A program made the translations under genes and the position numbers. DNA of 64,000 nucleotides from Yinghuangia sp035454725. GTDB taxonomy: Bacteria > Actinomycetota > Actinomycetes > Streptomycetales > Streptomycetaceae. The first letter of the stretch is position 1, and every line of letters starts with the position of its first letter. The DNA lies in assembly GCF_051388935.1 (NCBI RefSeq), contig NZ_JBPKBI010000021.1:1-64000 (forward strand), in the 5' to 3' direction. The notes beneath the pieces are model-generated. The model was not told the DNA's origin and ran no database searches. It saw only the letters and a list, made by a program, of their open reading frames with translations. Positions 25,029 to 34,418 of this stretch are shown one piece after another.

Positions 25029-25690
25029 CCGCGATTCCGCACACCGACACCGAGCCGTGGGTGTTCGGCGTCGAACCACTGCCGCAGATGGTCCGCGCCG
25101 CCGCCCAACTGCGCCGCGTCACCGGCTTGTTGCTGTCACTCGAAGAGCCCGACCCGGATCTCGACGGGCTGCTGGACGCCCTGGCACAGGCGGAACAGAT
25201 CCTGACCGAGCGCGCTCCGGCACCGGAGTCCCCGCCTCGCGTCGGCACCGCTGCGGATGGTGACGGTCGTCCCTACATCGACCACTCGCGCCACATCGGC
25301 GCGTTCAACCCCTGCTTCCCCGAATACCGCATCTGCGTGGACGGCGACGAGGCGTCGGGCACCGTCAATTTCCCCGTCGCGTACGAGGGTCCACCCGGCT
25401 GTGTCCACGGCGGATTCCTCGCGGTCTTCTTCGACGCGGTGATCCAGCACCACAACTGCGATTCCGGCGTGGCCGGCAAGACCGTGACACTTGGTCTGCG
25501 CTACCGCCACCCGGCCCCGCTCCAGCACGACCTGCACTTCGCCCTCACCCGCTGCGACGCGGGCCGCCGCATCCAGTCGACGGGACAGCTACTGGACGGC
25601 GACGAACTGCTGTGCGAGGCAAGCATGGAGGCGGTCAAGGGCGACCGCGCGAAACTCCCGCCCGTCTCCCCCCGGAGGCCGCGCCCATGA
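25025..25690 (+). CDS. Hotdog-fold thioesterase (PaaI-like)
   Basis: 221 residues, long for the family. The hotdog domain is in the second half: NPCFPEYRICVDGDEASGTV, the conserved GPPGCVHGGFLAVFFDAV motif (HGG...D, catalytic Asp) and VTLGLRYRHPAPLQHDLHF. The first 90 or so residues form a helical extension, seen in some actinobacterial relatives. It probably hydrolyses an acyl-CoA, releasing trapped CoA or finishing a pathway branch. Start is GTG 25025, overlapping the previous stop; the end overlaps the next ATG (ATGA). Confidence 0.9.
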   Translation: MTAIPHTDTEPWVFGVEPLPQMVRAAAQLRRVTGLLLSLEEPDPDLDGLLDALAQAEQILTERAPAPESPPRVGTAADGDGRPYIDHSRHIGAFNPCFPEYRICVDGDEASGTVNFPVAYEGPPGCVHGGFLAVFFDAVIQHHNCDSGVAGKTVTLGLRYRHPAPLQHDLHFALTRCDAGRRIQSTGQLLDGDELLCEASMEAVKGDRAKLPPVSPRRPRP

Positions 25691-27321
25691 CCGCCACCCG
25701 CATCCACGCCGACGACGCCGTGCCGCTCACCGTCCCCGAAGCGATCCGGCAACAGGCCGCCCGGCACGGCGCCCGTACGCTGCTCACCTGCGACGACGAC
25801 AACCTCACCTACGAGGAAGCCGACCGGCGCTCACGCGAACTCGCCTGCGGGCTCCTGGCGCTGGGCGCCGGGAAAGGCACCCACGTCGGGCTGCTCTACC
25901 CCGACGGCCCCGACTTCGTCGTCGCGGCGCTGGCCGCCGCCCGCATCGGGGCCGTCACCCTCCCGATGAGCACCCTGTCGACGCCTTCGGAACTGGGCAC
26001 GTTGCTGCGCAACGGGGATGTCGGGATCCTCCTGGCCACCAGCTCCTACCGGTCCCACGACTACGTCGCGGCGCTCGCCGCCGCCGTCCCCGGATTCGAC
26101 CCCGCTGCGGAAGCACCGCTGTTCACCGCGTCGGCGCCGGTCCTGCGACACGTCTTCTTCGCAGACACCCCCTCCGGCGTCGCGTACTCCCGGACGATCG
26201 CCCGCCTCATCGAGCGCGGCACCGAACTCGACGAGGACGTGGCCCAGGCGGCCGAGGACGCCGTCGACCCGAGCGACCGCCTCGTGATCGTGTACACCTC
26301 CGGCTCCACCAGCGCACCCAAAGGCGTCGTCCACAACCACGGATCGCTGCTGCGCCACCTCCACAACCTCAACGAGATGCGCCGCTACACCCCCGACGAG
26401 GTGCTGTTCTCCAACTCGCCGTACTTCTGGATCGGCGGCTACGCGTACATCATGCTCGGCACACTGCTCGCGGGCGCCCGCATGCTCTGCTCGAACGCCA
26501 CGCGGCCCGCCGACGTGCTCGACTTCCTCGAACGCGAACGGCCGACCATGGTCAACGGCTACGTCCAGTCGATCGCCCGCCTCGCCGCCGACCCGACGTT
26601 CGCCGGACGCGACCTCTCGTCGATCCGGCGCGGCAACCTCTACCCGATCATGCCAACCGACGTCCGCCCCGCCGACCCCGCGCTGCGCCACCAGATGCTC
26701 GGCATGACCGAGACAGGCAGCGTCTGCCTGGCGAGCGAGGACGAAGGCGACCAGCCCGAGCACCGGCGCGGCTCCTTCGGACGGCCCGTTCCCGGCTTCG
26801 AGGCGCGGATCACGGACTTCGACGGCGGCGCCGACCCGGGCCCGGGGCACCAGGGCGAACTGTGGCTGCGCGGCCCGTTCGTGATGGAGGGCTACCACGG
26901 CCGCGAACGCGGTGAGGTGTTCGACGCCGACGGCTGGTATCACTCCGGTGACATCTTCAGCGTCGACGACGAGGGGTTCTTCCACTTCCACGGCCGCCGC
27001 GGCGACATGATCAAGACAGCCGGCGCCAACGTCTCGCCAACCGAAGTCGCCGACGCCATCCGCGAGATCAGCGGACTCGACGCACTCGTCGTGGGCCTCC
27101 CCGACGCCGAACGCGGCCAGATCGTCGCGGCGGCCGTACGCGTCGTCCGCGACGACCACGCACCCGCCCCCGACGAACTGCGCCGCCGCCTGGCCGAGCA
27201 CCTGTCGGCGTACAAGATCCCGAGGCGCATCGTGCTGATCGCCGACGACGAGGTGCCGACCAAGCCGAGCGGCAAGATCGACATCCCCGCACTGAAGGAG
27301 CTTCTCGGTGCCGACTCGTGA
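25687..27321 (+). CDS. AMP-forming acyl-CoA synthetase (ANL superfamily)
   Basis: 544 residues. P-loop VYTSGSTSAPKGVVHNH, the LGMTET A5 motif, GWYHSGDIFSVDDEGFFHFHGR, DMIKTAGANVSPTEV hinge and the C-terminal KPSGKIDIPAL lysine motif are complete. It differs clearly from the synthetase at 23526 in length and motifs and is closer to the following one (DDMVKVKGATVYPLEV). It probably activates a different carboxylic acid. Starts at ATG 25687, overlapping the thioesterase stop. Confidence 0.92.
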   Translation: MTATRIHADDAVPLTVPEAIRQQAARHGARTLLTCDDDNLTYEEADRRSRELACGLLALGAGKGTHVGLLYPDGPDFVVAALAAARIGAVTLPMSTLSTPSELGTLLRNGDVGILLATSSYRSHDYVAALAAAVPGFDPAAEAPLFTASAPVLRHVFFADTPSGVAYSRTIARLIERGTELDEDVAQAAEDAVDPSDRLVIVYTSGSTSAPKGVVHNHGSLLRHLHNLNEMRRYTPDEVLFSNSPYFWIGGYAYIMLGTLLAGARMLCSNATRPADVLDFLERERPTMVNGYVQSIARLAADPTFAGRDLSSIRRGNLYPIMPTDVRPADPALRHQMLGMTETGSVCLASEDEGDQPEHRRGSFGRPVPGFEARITDFDGGADPGPGHQGELWLRGPFVMEGYHGRERGEVFDADGWYHSGDIFSVDDEGFFHFHGRRGDMIKTAGANVSPTEVADAIREISGLDALVVGLPDAERGQIVAAAVRVVRDDHAPAPDELRRRLAEHLSAYKIPRRIVLIADDEVPTKPSGKIDIPALKELLGADS

Positions 27322-28987
27322 ACCGACGCGCGACCATGACGGCGGTACGCGTGCCGGTGCCGCGAACAACGCACCGAGCGACGCGTCGACCAACGCTCGG
27401 AACCGCGACCCGGCCCGCGTGCCGATCTCCCAGTGGACGATCCCCGCGCTGCTCGCCACTCGGCGCCGCGAACACCCCCGCGTCCAAGCCCTCGTCAGCG
27501 ACGACGAATCCGTCACCTACACAGAACTCGACGACGCCGGCCGCGAGTTGGCGGCCCGCCTGGTCGGCGCCGGGGTCAACAAGGGCAGCCGGATCGGGCT
27601 GCTGATGCCCAACGGCATCGACTGGGCGGTCACCGCACTGGCCGCGATGCGCGTCGGCGCGGTCCTGGTGCCGCTCAGCACGCTGCTCAAACCGGCCGAG
27701 CTGCTGCCCCGGCTCCGCATCGCAGCCGTGTCCCACCTCATCCTGGTCGAGCGGTTCAAAGGCCGCGCCTATCTCGACGAACTCGACTCTGCACAACCGG
27801 GGTTGCTCGCAAACACCCGTAGGGGCCGCCGCCACGCGGCCGTGCCGTCGCTCCGGCAGACCTGGACCTTGGACGACCTGCCCGCCAACCCCGCGCCCGC
27901 CGAAGTGGTCGACGCCCTGGAATCGGTCGTACGCCCCGCCGACGACATGACGATCCTGTTCACCTCCGGCAGCCGAGGCACCCCCAAAGGCATCATCCAC
28001 ACCCACGGCAACGCACTGCGGGCCACCGCCGCCACCTTGGACGATCGCCGCGTCCGGACCGGCGAACGCCTCTACATCCCCATGCCGTTCTTCTGGACGG
28101 GAGGCTTCAGCGGCGGCCTCATCACGGCACTGCTCGCGGGCGCCACACTGCTCACCGAGGCGGAACCCGAACCAGAACGCACCATCCGCTTCCTGGAACG
28201 CGAACGGGCCACACTGTTCCGAGGCTGGCCCGACCAGGCCGCCCGACTCGCCGCTCACCCCGCCTTCGGCGACGCCGACCTGTCCGCACTGCGCCCGGCC
28301 AGTCTGCCCGCCGTCCTCGACCCCGACCGCCGGCCGCAGCCCGGGGCGCGGCCGAGCCTGTTCGGCATGACCGAGACGTTCGGTCCGTACTGCGGCGCAC
28401 CGATGGACCGCGACCTGCCGCAGGACAAACACGGCAGCCTCGGCCGGCCCTTCGCCGGGGTCGAAGTACGCGTCACCGACCCCGACACCGGCACCGAGGT
28501 CGCGGCCGGCGCCGAAGGCGAGATCCGGTTGCGCGGCTCCAGCTTGATGCGGGGTATTTGCGGTCGGCACCGCAGCGAGGTGTTCACCGCCGACGGCTAC
28601 TACCGCACCGGTGACCTCGGGGTGCTGGACGCCGACGGATACCTGTGGTTCCGCGGCCGCCTCGACGACATGGTCAAGGTCAAGGGAGCCACGGTGTACC
28701 CCCTTGAGGTCGAGGCCGCGCTGCGCGACGTCCCCGGCGTCTTGGAGGCGTACGTCACCGACGTCACCGACCCCACCGACGACGCGGTACGGCACATCGC
28801 CGCGCTCGTCGTCGCGCAGCCGGACGTACGGCAACCGGATCTCGTCGAAGGCGCCCGCACCCGCCTGAGCGGCTTCAAGATCCCCACCCGCTGGCTCGTC
28901 ACCGGCGACCCGGCCGAGGTCCCGAGGTCGGCCGGAGGAAAGGTCGATGTCGCCGCCGTGCGGCGCCTGTTCACGGACCGGAGGTGA
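27308..28987 (+). CDS. AMP-forming acyl-CoA synthetase (ANL superfamily)
   Basis: 559 residues. P-loop LFTSGSRGTPKGIIHTHG (an Arg where Thr is usual), LFGMTETFG, YYRTGDLGVLDADGYLWFRGR, DDMVKVKGATVYPLEV and the catalytic-lysine end SAGGKVDVAAV. The start is GTG 27308, 14 bp inside the previous gene; the first 40 residues are a poorly conserved tail, so a later start is possible. Third synthetase of the operon, most like the second, suggesting a duplication followed by divergence in substrate. Confidence 0.91.
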   Translation: MPTREPTRDHDGGTRAGAANNAPSDASTNARNRDPARVPISQWTIPALLATRRREHPRVQALVSDDESVTYTELDDAGRELAARLVGAGVNKGSRIGLLMPNGIDWAVTALAAMRVGAVLVPLSTLLKPAELLPRLRIAAVSHLILVERFKGRAYLDELDSAQPGLLANTRRGRRHAAVPSLRQTWTLDDLPANPAPAEVVDALESVVRPADDMTILFTSGSRGTPKGIIHTHGNALRATAATLDDRRVRTGERLYIPMPFFWTGGFSGGLITALLAGATLLTEAEPEPERTIRFLERERATLFRGWPDQAARLAAHPAFGDADLSALRPASLPAVLDPDRRPQPGARPSLFGMTETFGPYCGAPMDRDLPQDKHGSLGRPFAGVEVRVTDPDTGTEVAAGAEGEIRLRGSSLMRGICGRHRSEVFTADGYYRTGDLGVLDADGYLWFRGRLDDMVKVKGATVYPLEVEAALRDVPGVLEAYVTDVTDPTDDAVRHIAALVVAQPDVRQPDLVEGARTRLSGFKIPTRWLVTGDPAEVPRSAGGKVDVAAVRRLFTDRR

Positions 28988-29110
28988 CCTGGGAAGACGA
29001 CCTCCACCTGTTCCTGCGGCGGACACACTCAACCAGTCCGTGTGCGGCACCCCCGACGACCACCGTCGGCGACCGGGCCGGCCTCGCCGACCCCCGAAGG
29101 GCGGAAACCC

Positions 29111-30421
29111 ATGACCACCATCCGCGCCCAAGTCCCCGAACCCGTCGAGTCGTTCCGCGCCCGCGCCCGCGCGTGGCTCGCGGACGACATGCCCAAGCTC
29201 GGCAACGTCAGCCACCTCGCCCGCCACCAAGACGAGGACCGGTCGTGGATCCGCGCCCGGGAACTCCAACAGAAGCTGTACGCGGGCGGGTTCGCCGGGA
29301 TCTGCTTCCCGAAGGAGTACGGCGGCCTCGGCCTGAGCCAGGACCACCAGCGCGCGTTCAACGAGGAATCCACCGGCTACGAACTGCCCATCCTCCTCAA
29401 CATCCCTACGTTCAGCGTCTGTTGCGCCACCTTGCTGGAATGGGGCACCGAGGAGCAGAAGCGTACGCACATCGCCGCGGCGATCCGAGGTGAGGAAGTC
29501 CTCGCGCAGTTCCTGTCCGAGCCCAGCGGCGGGTCCGACCTCGCCGGACTCACCACCCGCGCCGAACTCCAGGGCGACGAATGGGTGGTCCATGGCGCCA
29601 AGACCTGGAGCACGTCGGCGTACGGCGCCGACTACGCGCTCTGCCTCGCCCGTACCGACCCGAACAGGCCCAAGCACGACGGCCTCACGATGTTCCTGAT
29701 GCCGACGAAGGCGCCGGGGCTGACCATGAACCGCATCCGCATGGTCGACGGCTCCACCGAGTTCTGCGAGGAGTTCTTCGACGACGTCCGGCTCCCCGCC
29801 GACGCCGTCGTGGGCGAGGTCAACGGTGGCTGGAAGGTCGCCACGCGCCAACTGCACCACGAACGCACCGCGATGGGCGGCGGATCGCCGTACACCAGCG
29901 GTGAGGGCATGCCGCGCAGCAAGTCGGCCATGCAGCCGATCGAGGTCGCCCGGGCGTCCGGCCGCACCGCCGACCCGGAAGTACGCACGATGATCGGCGA
30001 GGCGCTGGCGCTCGCCACCGTGCACGAACAACTGGTCGAACGAATCTCCCACGGACTCGCCTCCGGCCACCTGCAAGGCCCCGCCATCACGATGCTGCGC
30101 CTCTTCCACGCCGAGACCTCACAGGCCGAGAACGACCTCGGCCTGCGCATCGCCGGCTCGATGGCCGCCGTCGGGTCCGGCCCCGACCCGGACTTCGCCC
30201 GGCAGGTGGGCACGTCGTTCCTCAATCGGCAGGTCATCAGCCTCGGCGGCGGCAGCACCGAGATGGCCCGCAACGTCATCAGCGAGCGCCTGCTCGGCAT
30301 GCCCCGCGAGTACGCCCCCGACCGGGGCGTGCCGTTCAACCGGATCGCCCGGGGCCGACCCTCCCCGGGACCGGCCCCGGCCCGCGCGCCCCATGCATCG
30401 CGCCCGCAGGCCGACCGGTGA
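29111..30421 (+). CDS. Acyl-CoA dehydrogenase (FadE type)
   Basis: 436 residues. Family motifs: FPKEYGGLGLSQDHQRAF, QFLSEPSGGSDLAGLTTRAE, the FAD-contact WVVHGAKTWSTSAYGADYA, and LGGGSTEMARNVISERLLG at the end. The position of the MCAD catalytic Glu376 is Gly here, as in many actinobacterial FadE proteins that place the base elsewhere. It would introduce the alpha,beta double bond into an acyl-CoA. Start is ATG 29111 with a GAAGGGCGG-like site; 123 bp separate it from the previous gene. A basic proline-rich tail of about 30 residues is unusual. Last gene of the operon. Confidence 0.92.
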   Translation: MTTIRAQVPEPVESFRARARAWLADDMPKLGNVSHLARHQDEDRSWIRARELQQKLYAGGFAGICFPKEYGGLGLSQDHQRAFNEESTGYELPILLNIPTFSVCCATLLEWGTEEQKRTHIAAAIRGEEVLAQFLSEPSGGSDLAGLTTRAELQGDEWVVHGAKTWSTSAYGADYALCLARTDPNRPKHDGLTMFLMPTKAPGLTMNRIRMVDGSTEFCEEFFDDVRLPADAVVGEVNGGWKVATRQLHHERTAMGGGSPYTSGEGMPRSKSAMQPIEVARASGRTADPEVRTMIGEALALATVHEQLVERISHGLASGHLQGPAITMLRLFHAETSQAENDLGLRIAGSMAAVGSGPDPDFARQVGTSFLNRQVISLGGGSTEMARNVISERLLGMPREYAPDRGVPFNRIARGRPSPGPAPARAPHASRPQADR

Positions 30422-30526
30422 GAGGAGACGACCGCGCTCGTCGACGATGGTGCTTCGGCCGACCGCAGCAGTCAACGCCCCCGCCGCCACCCAGCGACAA
30501 CGATTTCGCATCCCCTGTGACTCGCA

Positions 30527-30536
30527 ATCATATGAT
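30527..30536. promoter_or_regulatory. AT-rich palindrome between convergent genes
   Basis: ATCATATGAT, a perfect 10-bp palindrome in an otherwise GC-rich stretch, followed by AATAACGG. It lies between the 3' ends of the operon and of the convergent PASTA gene, so it is not an obvious promoter. Confidence 0.35.
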
Positions 30537-30708
30537 AATAACGGGCCTTCGCATCCAAGCTGATACCGTCGTGGGTTTGTTGGAGTGCGTCGCCTTGGCG
30601 ACCGCGAGCAGGGGTGCCGTCAGTCGCCCGAGCGCGGACCTGTGGGCGGACTTGGCACGTGGACAGGTTCGGGTACGCCGGACGTTTCGGTGGAACGGCG
30701 CGTGGTTG

Positions 30709-31998
30709 TCATTTGATCGGGTTGTACTGGTAGGTGAGCGTCACCGAGTCGCCGGCCTGCACCCAACTTTCGGCGCGGGGGGACATCGCGACGACCTGCA
30801 TGTGCGGCACCTGGAGGTTCTTCTCGGAGGGGACCTTCACCGGATTGAGGCCCAGGTCGCGCAGCGAGGCGGCGGCGGTGTCGACGTTCTGGCCCACGTA
30901 GTTCCGCAGTTGGAACTTGCCGTCCGCGACGTGCAGGACGACGGTGCTGCCCACGTCCACGAGGACGCCCTCTTCGGGTTCGGTGCCCCGTACGTTGTTC
31001 TTGGGGATGCCGGAGTGCTCGTCGACGACGACCCGCGCTTTGAGACCGTCCTCGGCCAGTTCGCGTTCGGCGGTCTCCAGGGGGAGTCCGTACAGGTCGC
31101 GCATCTCAACCTGCTTGGGGGCGGATGGCGGCAGCGTGCTCGGAACCTTGCCGTTGCCGTTTCCGTTTTCGTTGCTGTTCCCGTTGCCGCCGCCGGGTTT
31201 GCCGGGGGACGACGGCGGTGGGCTGCCTCCGCCGTCGCGACCGCCGTTACCGTCGGAGCCGCCGATGCCGCCGCCTTCGCCGCCCGCAGCGGCGGCACCC
31301 GGCGGCGAGCCCGCGGAGCTGTCGTTGTCACGGCCCCCACCGGCCTGGACGGCGACAACCGCGGCGATCACGATCAGCACCAGCACGAACGCGCCGACCA
31401 GCAGCGGAATCCCCCGCCTGGCCGTGCGTGGCACGGGAGTCCCCGGAACGCCGCCGGAGGTGCCGGGGTCCGACCTGTCCACGCGTACCCGGCCCGGCAC
31501 GTCCACGGCGAACGCCGCGCAGGCCGCCGCCGACGGATCGGCCTGTGAGACAACGCGGAGCGCGATGCCGAACCGTGCGCCGGCCGCGTCGCCGGCCTCC
31601 CGCGCGAGGTCCGCGCCCGGGACACCGAACCGCGACGCGACGTCGAGGCCCGCCCCCACCCGGTCGCGCGGCGGCGTGTAGCGGAGTTCGACGGTGCGGA
31701 CGCCGCCGGGTGCGAGCCGGGCGGTGAGCGCCGCCTCGTCGAACCGGAGTTCCCCGTCGACCTGTTCGACCGGCTCGACACGGTACGAGTCGGCGGTGTC
31801 GCCGGCGTTGCGGATCGTCAGGCGTACCGTCACCGGCCGCCCCGGTCGCCCTTGCTGCCGGTCCGGCTCACACCAGGCCTGGATTCCGCCGTGTGTTCCC
31901 GCACGCAGATCCGTGCCGCAGCGAGGACCGGGGCAGTACACCCCGAGACGTTCCGCGCCATCGGTACGCACACCGCACAAGCGGCAGTAGAGTGCCAC
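30709..31998 (-). CDS. Membrane protein with zinc ribbon and two PASTA repeats
   Basis: 429 residues. N-terminal zinc ribbon (CRLCG ... CPGPRCG, about residues 4-30), an Ig-like region with RPVTVRLTIRNAGDTADSYR, one transmembrane helix (IPLLVGAFVLVLIVIAAVVA, about residue 230), a Gly/Pro/Asn-rich linker, and two extracellular PASTA repeats (MRDLYGLPLETAERELAEDG and LRNYVGQNVDTAAASLRDLG). PASTA units bind peptidoglycan fragments. The layout resembles the outer part of PknB-type kinases but the kinase domain is replaced by a zinc ribbon. Start is GTG 31998 with a GGGGG ribosome site; the longer frame upstream is unlikely. Confidence 0.85.
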   Translation of the reverse strand: MALYCRLCGVRTDGAERLGVYCPGPRCGTDLRAGTHGGIQAWCEPDRQQGRPGRPVTVRLTIRNAGDTADSYRVEPVEQVDGELRFDEAALTARLAPGGVRTVELRYTPPRDRVGAGLDVASRFGVPGADLAREAGDAAGARFGIALRVVSQADPSAAACAAFAVDVPGRVRVDRSDPGTSGGVPGTPVPRTARRGIPLLVGAFVLVLIVIAAVVAVQAGGGRDNDSSAGSPPGAAAAGGEGGGIGGSDGNGGRDGGGSPPPSSPGKPGGGNGNSNENGNGNGKVPSTLPPSAPKQVEMRDLYGLPLETAERELAEDGLKARVVVDEHSGIPKNNVRGTEPEEGVLVDVGSTVVLHVADGKFQLRNYVGQNVDTAAASLRDLGLNPVKVPSEKNLQVPHMQVVAMSPRAESWVQAGDSVTLTYQYNPIK

Positions 31999-32161
31999 GC
32001 TTCGACCCCCGCTTGGCTTTCCGCGGACGACACCGCGGCCGGTCAGTGCCGCAACCAGCCTGCGGCGCAGGCACCTTGGGGTCCACGACACCGTGTCACT
32101 CAGTGACCCGCGGCCGCGAAATGCCCGGGCGCGGGGCCGTATGGCGCGGGATAGTGGCGGA

Positions 32162-32989
32162 ATGGACGACCACACGGTCACCGGCAGGGTCGTCGCCGTC
32201 CTCGACGTGGTGGCGGCGGGCCGCGGGCCGGTGACACTCGCCGAACTGACCCGGGCCACCGGCATCCCGAAGCCGACCGTCCGGCGCATCGCCGCCGACC
32301 TGGTCGCGCGCAACATGCTGCGGCGCGACGAGAACGGCTACCGCCTCGGCGGCCGCATGCTCCAGTACGGCATGCGCGCCTCCGAGCAGCAGGGGCTGTC
32401 GGCGCTCTCGACACCGCACGTCCACGACATGTTGGCGCGCACCCGGGAGATCGCCTGGGTCGGGGCGGTCACCGACAGCGGAGTGACGGTCCTGAGCCTC
32501 GCGTTCGGCACCAACCGCGCCGAGATCGCGGGCTCGTTCGGCTCTGGCTTCTCGTTCGGCCACCCGGCCTTTCCCGCCACCGCCATGGGCCGTCTCATCC
32601 TCGCCGAACACCCCGAGCTGCTGGACCGGTTGCGGCGTCGGCCGCCGGCCCGGCTGACCCGCTACACGACGACCTCGTGGAGGCGGTTCGACACCGTGAT
32701 CGCTGCCATCCGCGACACCGGCATCGCCACCGAGGTCGAGCAGGGCGCCCTCGGCTACAGTTGCGCCGCCGCTCCACTGCGCGGCCCGGACGGCACTCTC
32801 ATCGGCATGATCGGCGTCACCGGCCGGACTCCCCGGCTGTCCATAGGCCGACTGACGGGCGTTCTCCGCTCCGTCGCGGAGGACATCACCACGGGCCTGG
32901 CCGCGGGGAGCCTCAGCCCCGGCGTTGCCGGGCACGGCGGACCGGCGTCACCGGTGCTTGGCTCTGAGCACGTCATCGTCGGCGACTGA
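32162..32989 (+). CDS. IclR-family transcriptional regulator
   Basis: 275 residues. N-terminal winged helix at about 5-60 (RVVAVLDVVAAGRGPVTLAE ... IPKPTVRRIAADLVARNML), then an IclR effector domain (YTTTSWRRFDTVIAAIRDTG, EQGALGYSCAAAPLRGPDG, IGMIGVTG). IclR regulators usually control catabolic genes and bind small organic acids. Start at ATG 32162 has no good ribosome site; translation may be leaderless. It is divergent from the PASTA gene and close to the acyl-CoA operon, but a link to that operon is not shown. Confidence 0.9.
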   Translation: MDDHTVTGRVVAVLDVVAAGRGPVTLAELTRATGIPKPTVRRIAADLVARNMLRRDENGYRLGGRMLQYGMRASEQQGLSALSTPHVHDMLARTREIAWVGAVTDSGVTVLSLAFGTNRAEIAGSFGSGFSFGHPAFPATAMGRLILAEHPELLDRLRRRPPARLTRYTTTSWRRFDTVIAAIRDTGIATEVEQGALGYSCAAAPLRGPDGTLIGMIGVTGRTPRLSIGRLTGVLRSVAEDITTGLAAGSLSPGVAGHGGPASPVLGSEHVIVGD

Positions 32990-33051
32990 CTTCGCCTGGG
33001 CGCCTCGTCACCGGCGGGAGAAACCCGGCGGCACGCGAGTCGGCGGCCGGT

Positions 33052-33930
33052 TCAGGAGGTGGCGGCGATCAGGTCGACGAGGTCCAACGTGTCGCCGCCC
33101 ACTTCGGTGAGCCAAGGGTCGTCGATGTAGGTGAAGTCGCCGGTCTCGGTGTCGAGGAGGCCGATGCTCCCGGGGGTCAGGTGTTGGCGGGGGTTGACCG
33201 GTTCCGGGGCCCATCGGGTGGCCTTGGGTTCCACCAACTGGGCGAGCGCGTACGAGGTCGTGGGGCCGTACCGGCGTGGGCCGTTGGGGTGGTGGTAGTG
33301 GCCGCTGACGTGGACGCGCGGTCGCAGGTGTTCGATGAGGCGGGTCAGCTTCGGCGAGCCCTGCGTGTTTCCGCGCCTGTCGAGTGACATCCCGTACGGG
33401 CCGTCGTGGGTGACGAGGATGTCGACGCCGCCGGGTTGTGTCGCCATCAGACGTGCGTACGCGGTGCCGTCCAGGTCCATTTTTCCCGGCAGTTCGATCA
33501 GTCCGAGGAACGCCACGCGCTGCCCGGCGACTTCGAGCACGGTGCCGCACGCGACATGGCGGTAGGCGCCGAGCGGGTCCACCGGCACGGCCTCGGCGGC
33601 GGCCTGGTCGTGGAGCTGTGCGAGCCAGTCGTGGTCCTCGTGGTTGCCGCTGACGAACAGCACAGGAGGGACGTGTTGGAGGGCTGCGCGCACCCCGTCG
33701 GCGAACCGCGGCGGCGGGTCCAGCAGACGCAGGAAGTCGCCTTGGGCGGGGTGGTCCCGCGCGAAGCGGCGGGTGGAGTCGTCGAACCGGTCATACGACG
33801 GGTAGGCGCCCAGGTCCCCGACCTGGATCACGGCGTCGAGCCGGATCTCCCGACGTGCCTGCATCGTCACCGCCGCACCGAGTGCGTGCAGCACGCATCC
33901 GTGGACATCGCCAACAAAAGCGATCCTCAT
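33052..33930 (-). CDS. Calcineurin-like metallophosphoesterase
   Basis: 292 residues. The metal-binding blocks of the family are all present: VGDVHG near residue 6 (DxH), VIQVGDLGAYPSYD (GDxxD), FVSGNHEDHDW (GNHE), ILVTHDGPYG and VHVSGHYHHPNG (GHxH). Such enzymes cleave phosphomonoesters, phosphodiesters or nucleotides; substrate unknown. Start is ATG 33930, ten bases after AGAAAGG; an upstream in-frame GTG at 33963 is less likely. It is convergent with the IclR gene. Confidence 0.9.
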   Translation of the reverse strand: MRIAFVGDVHGCVLHALGAAVTMQARREIRLDAVIQVGDLGAYPSYDRFDDSTRRFARDHPAQGDFLRLLDPPPRFADGVRAALQHVPPVLFVSGNHEDHDWLAQLHDQAAAEAVPVDPLGAYRHVACGTVLEVAGQRVAFLGLIELPGKMDLDGTAYARLMATQPGGVDILVTHDGPYGMSLDRRGNTQGSPKLTRLIEHLRPRVHVSGHYHHPNGPRRYGPTTSYALAQLVEPKATRWAPEPVNPRQHLTPGSIGLLDTETGDFTYIDDPWLTEVGGDTLDLVDLIAATS

Positions 33931-33963
33931 CGCCCATCGACCTTTCTCACGAGCCGTTGTCAC

Positions 33964-34418
33964 GGCACGGCACAGGCCGGGCGGCGCAGCGATGCGGTGT
34001 CAACCACCGCCCGGGCGGTGGCTCACATCCCAGCGCTCCGCCATCCGGAGACGGCCGAGCCGTATCGAGCATCGCAGCCGACGCGAGCCCGCGTAAACAG
34101 AAATCGAGGGCGCGACGGGGAGTTCGTGCCGTGGCCGGGTCACGGACCTCGTTCCCGCAGGCTCCGAAGGACGTCCTCGGCGTCTTGCGCAGGCGTCGTG
34201 TCGACCATGCGGTGCATCGCCGCCTTCACCGGGAGCGGGATCGCCGCGTGCGGCGCGGCCGAGCAGGCTCGCACCAGCCCCGGCGCCGCACGGGACGCGG
34301 GGAAACGGCTGCGGACGCGGGTCAAGGCGTCACTGGAACAGGCGTCCGGAAGTTTCCGGTGCGGGTTGGGCCGCAGGCAGGTTCAGCTTGCCCGGTCGCG
34401 GGGTGAGTACGGGTACTC
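33964..34418. other. 455-bp space, no convincing gene
   Basis: Divergent upstream region of the metallophosphoesterase and the membrane protein at 34419. A minus-strand open frame at 34140-34325 (61 codons) ends in VDTTPAQDAEDVLRSLRERG, which looks protein-like, but it has no ribosome site and I recognise nothing in it. Confidence 0.5.

Noticed and set aside
27068..30109. Open frame of 1013 codons on the minus strand
   Set aside because: It runs opposite to two acyl-CoA synthetase genes and the acyl-CoA dehydrogenase, whose motifs are complete. High-GC DNA gives long empty antisense frames; this one has no domain and an odd His/Gly/Val/Arg composition.
16514..30421. Secondary-metabolite (PKS/NRPS) cluster
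   Set aside because: The AMP-binding proteins are free-standing acyl-CoA synthetases without carrier-protein, condensation or ketosynthase domains; the set is catabolic in type.
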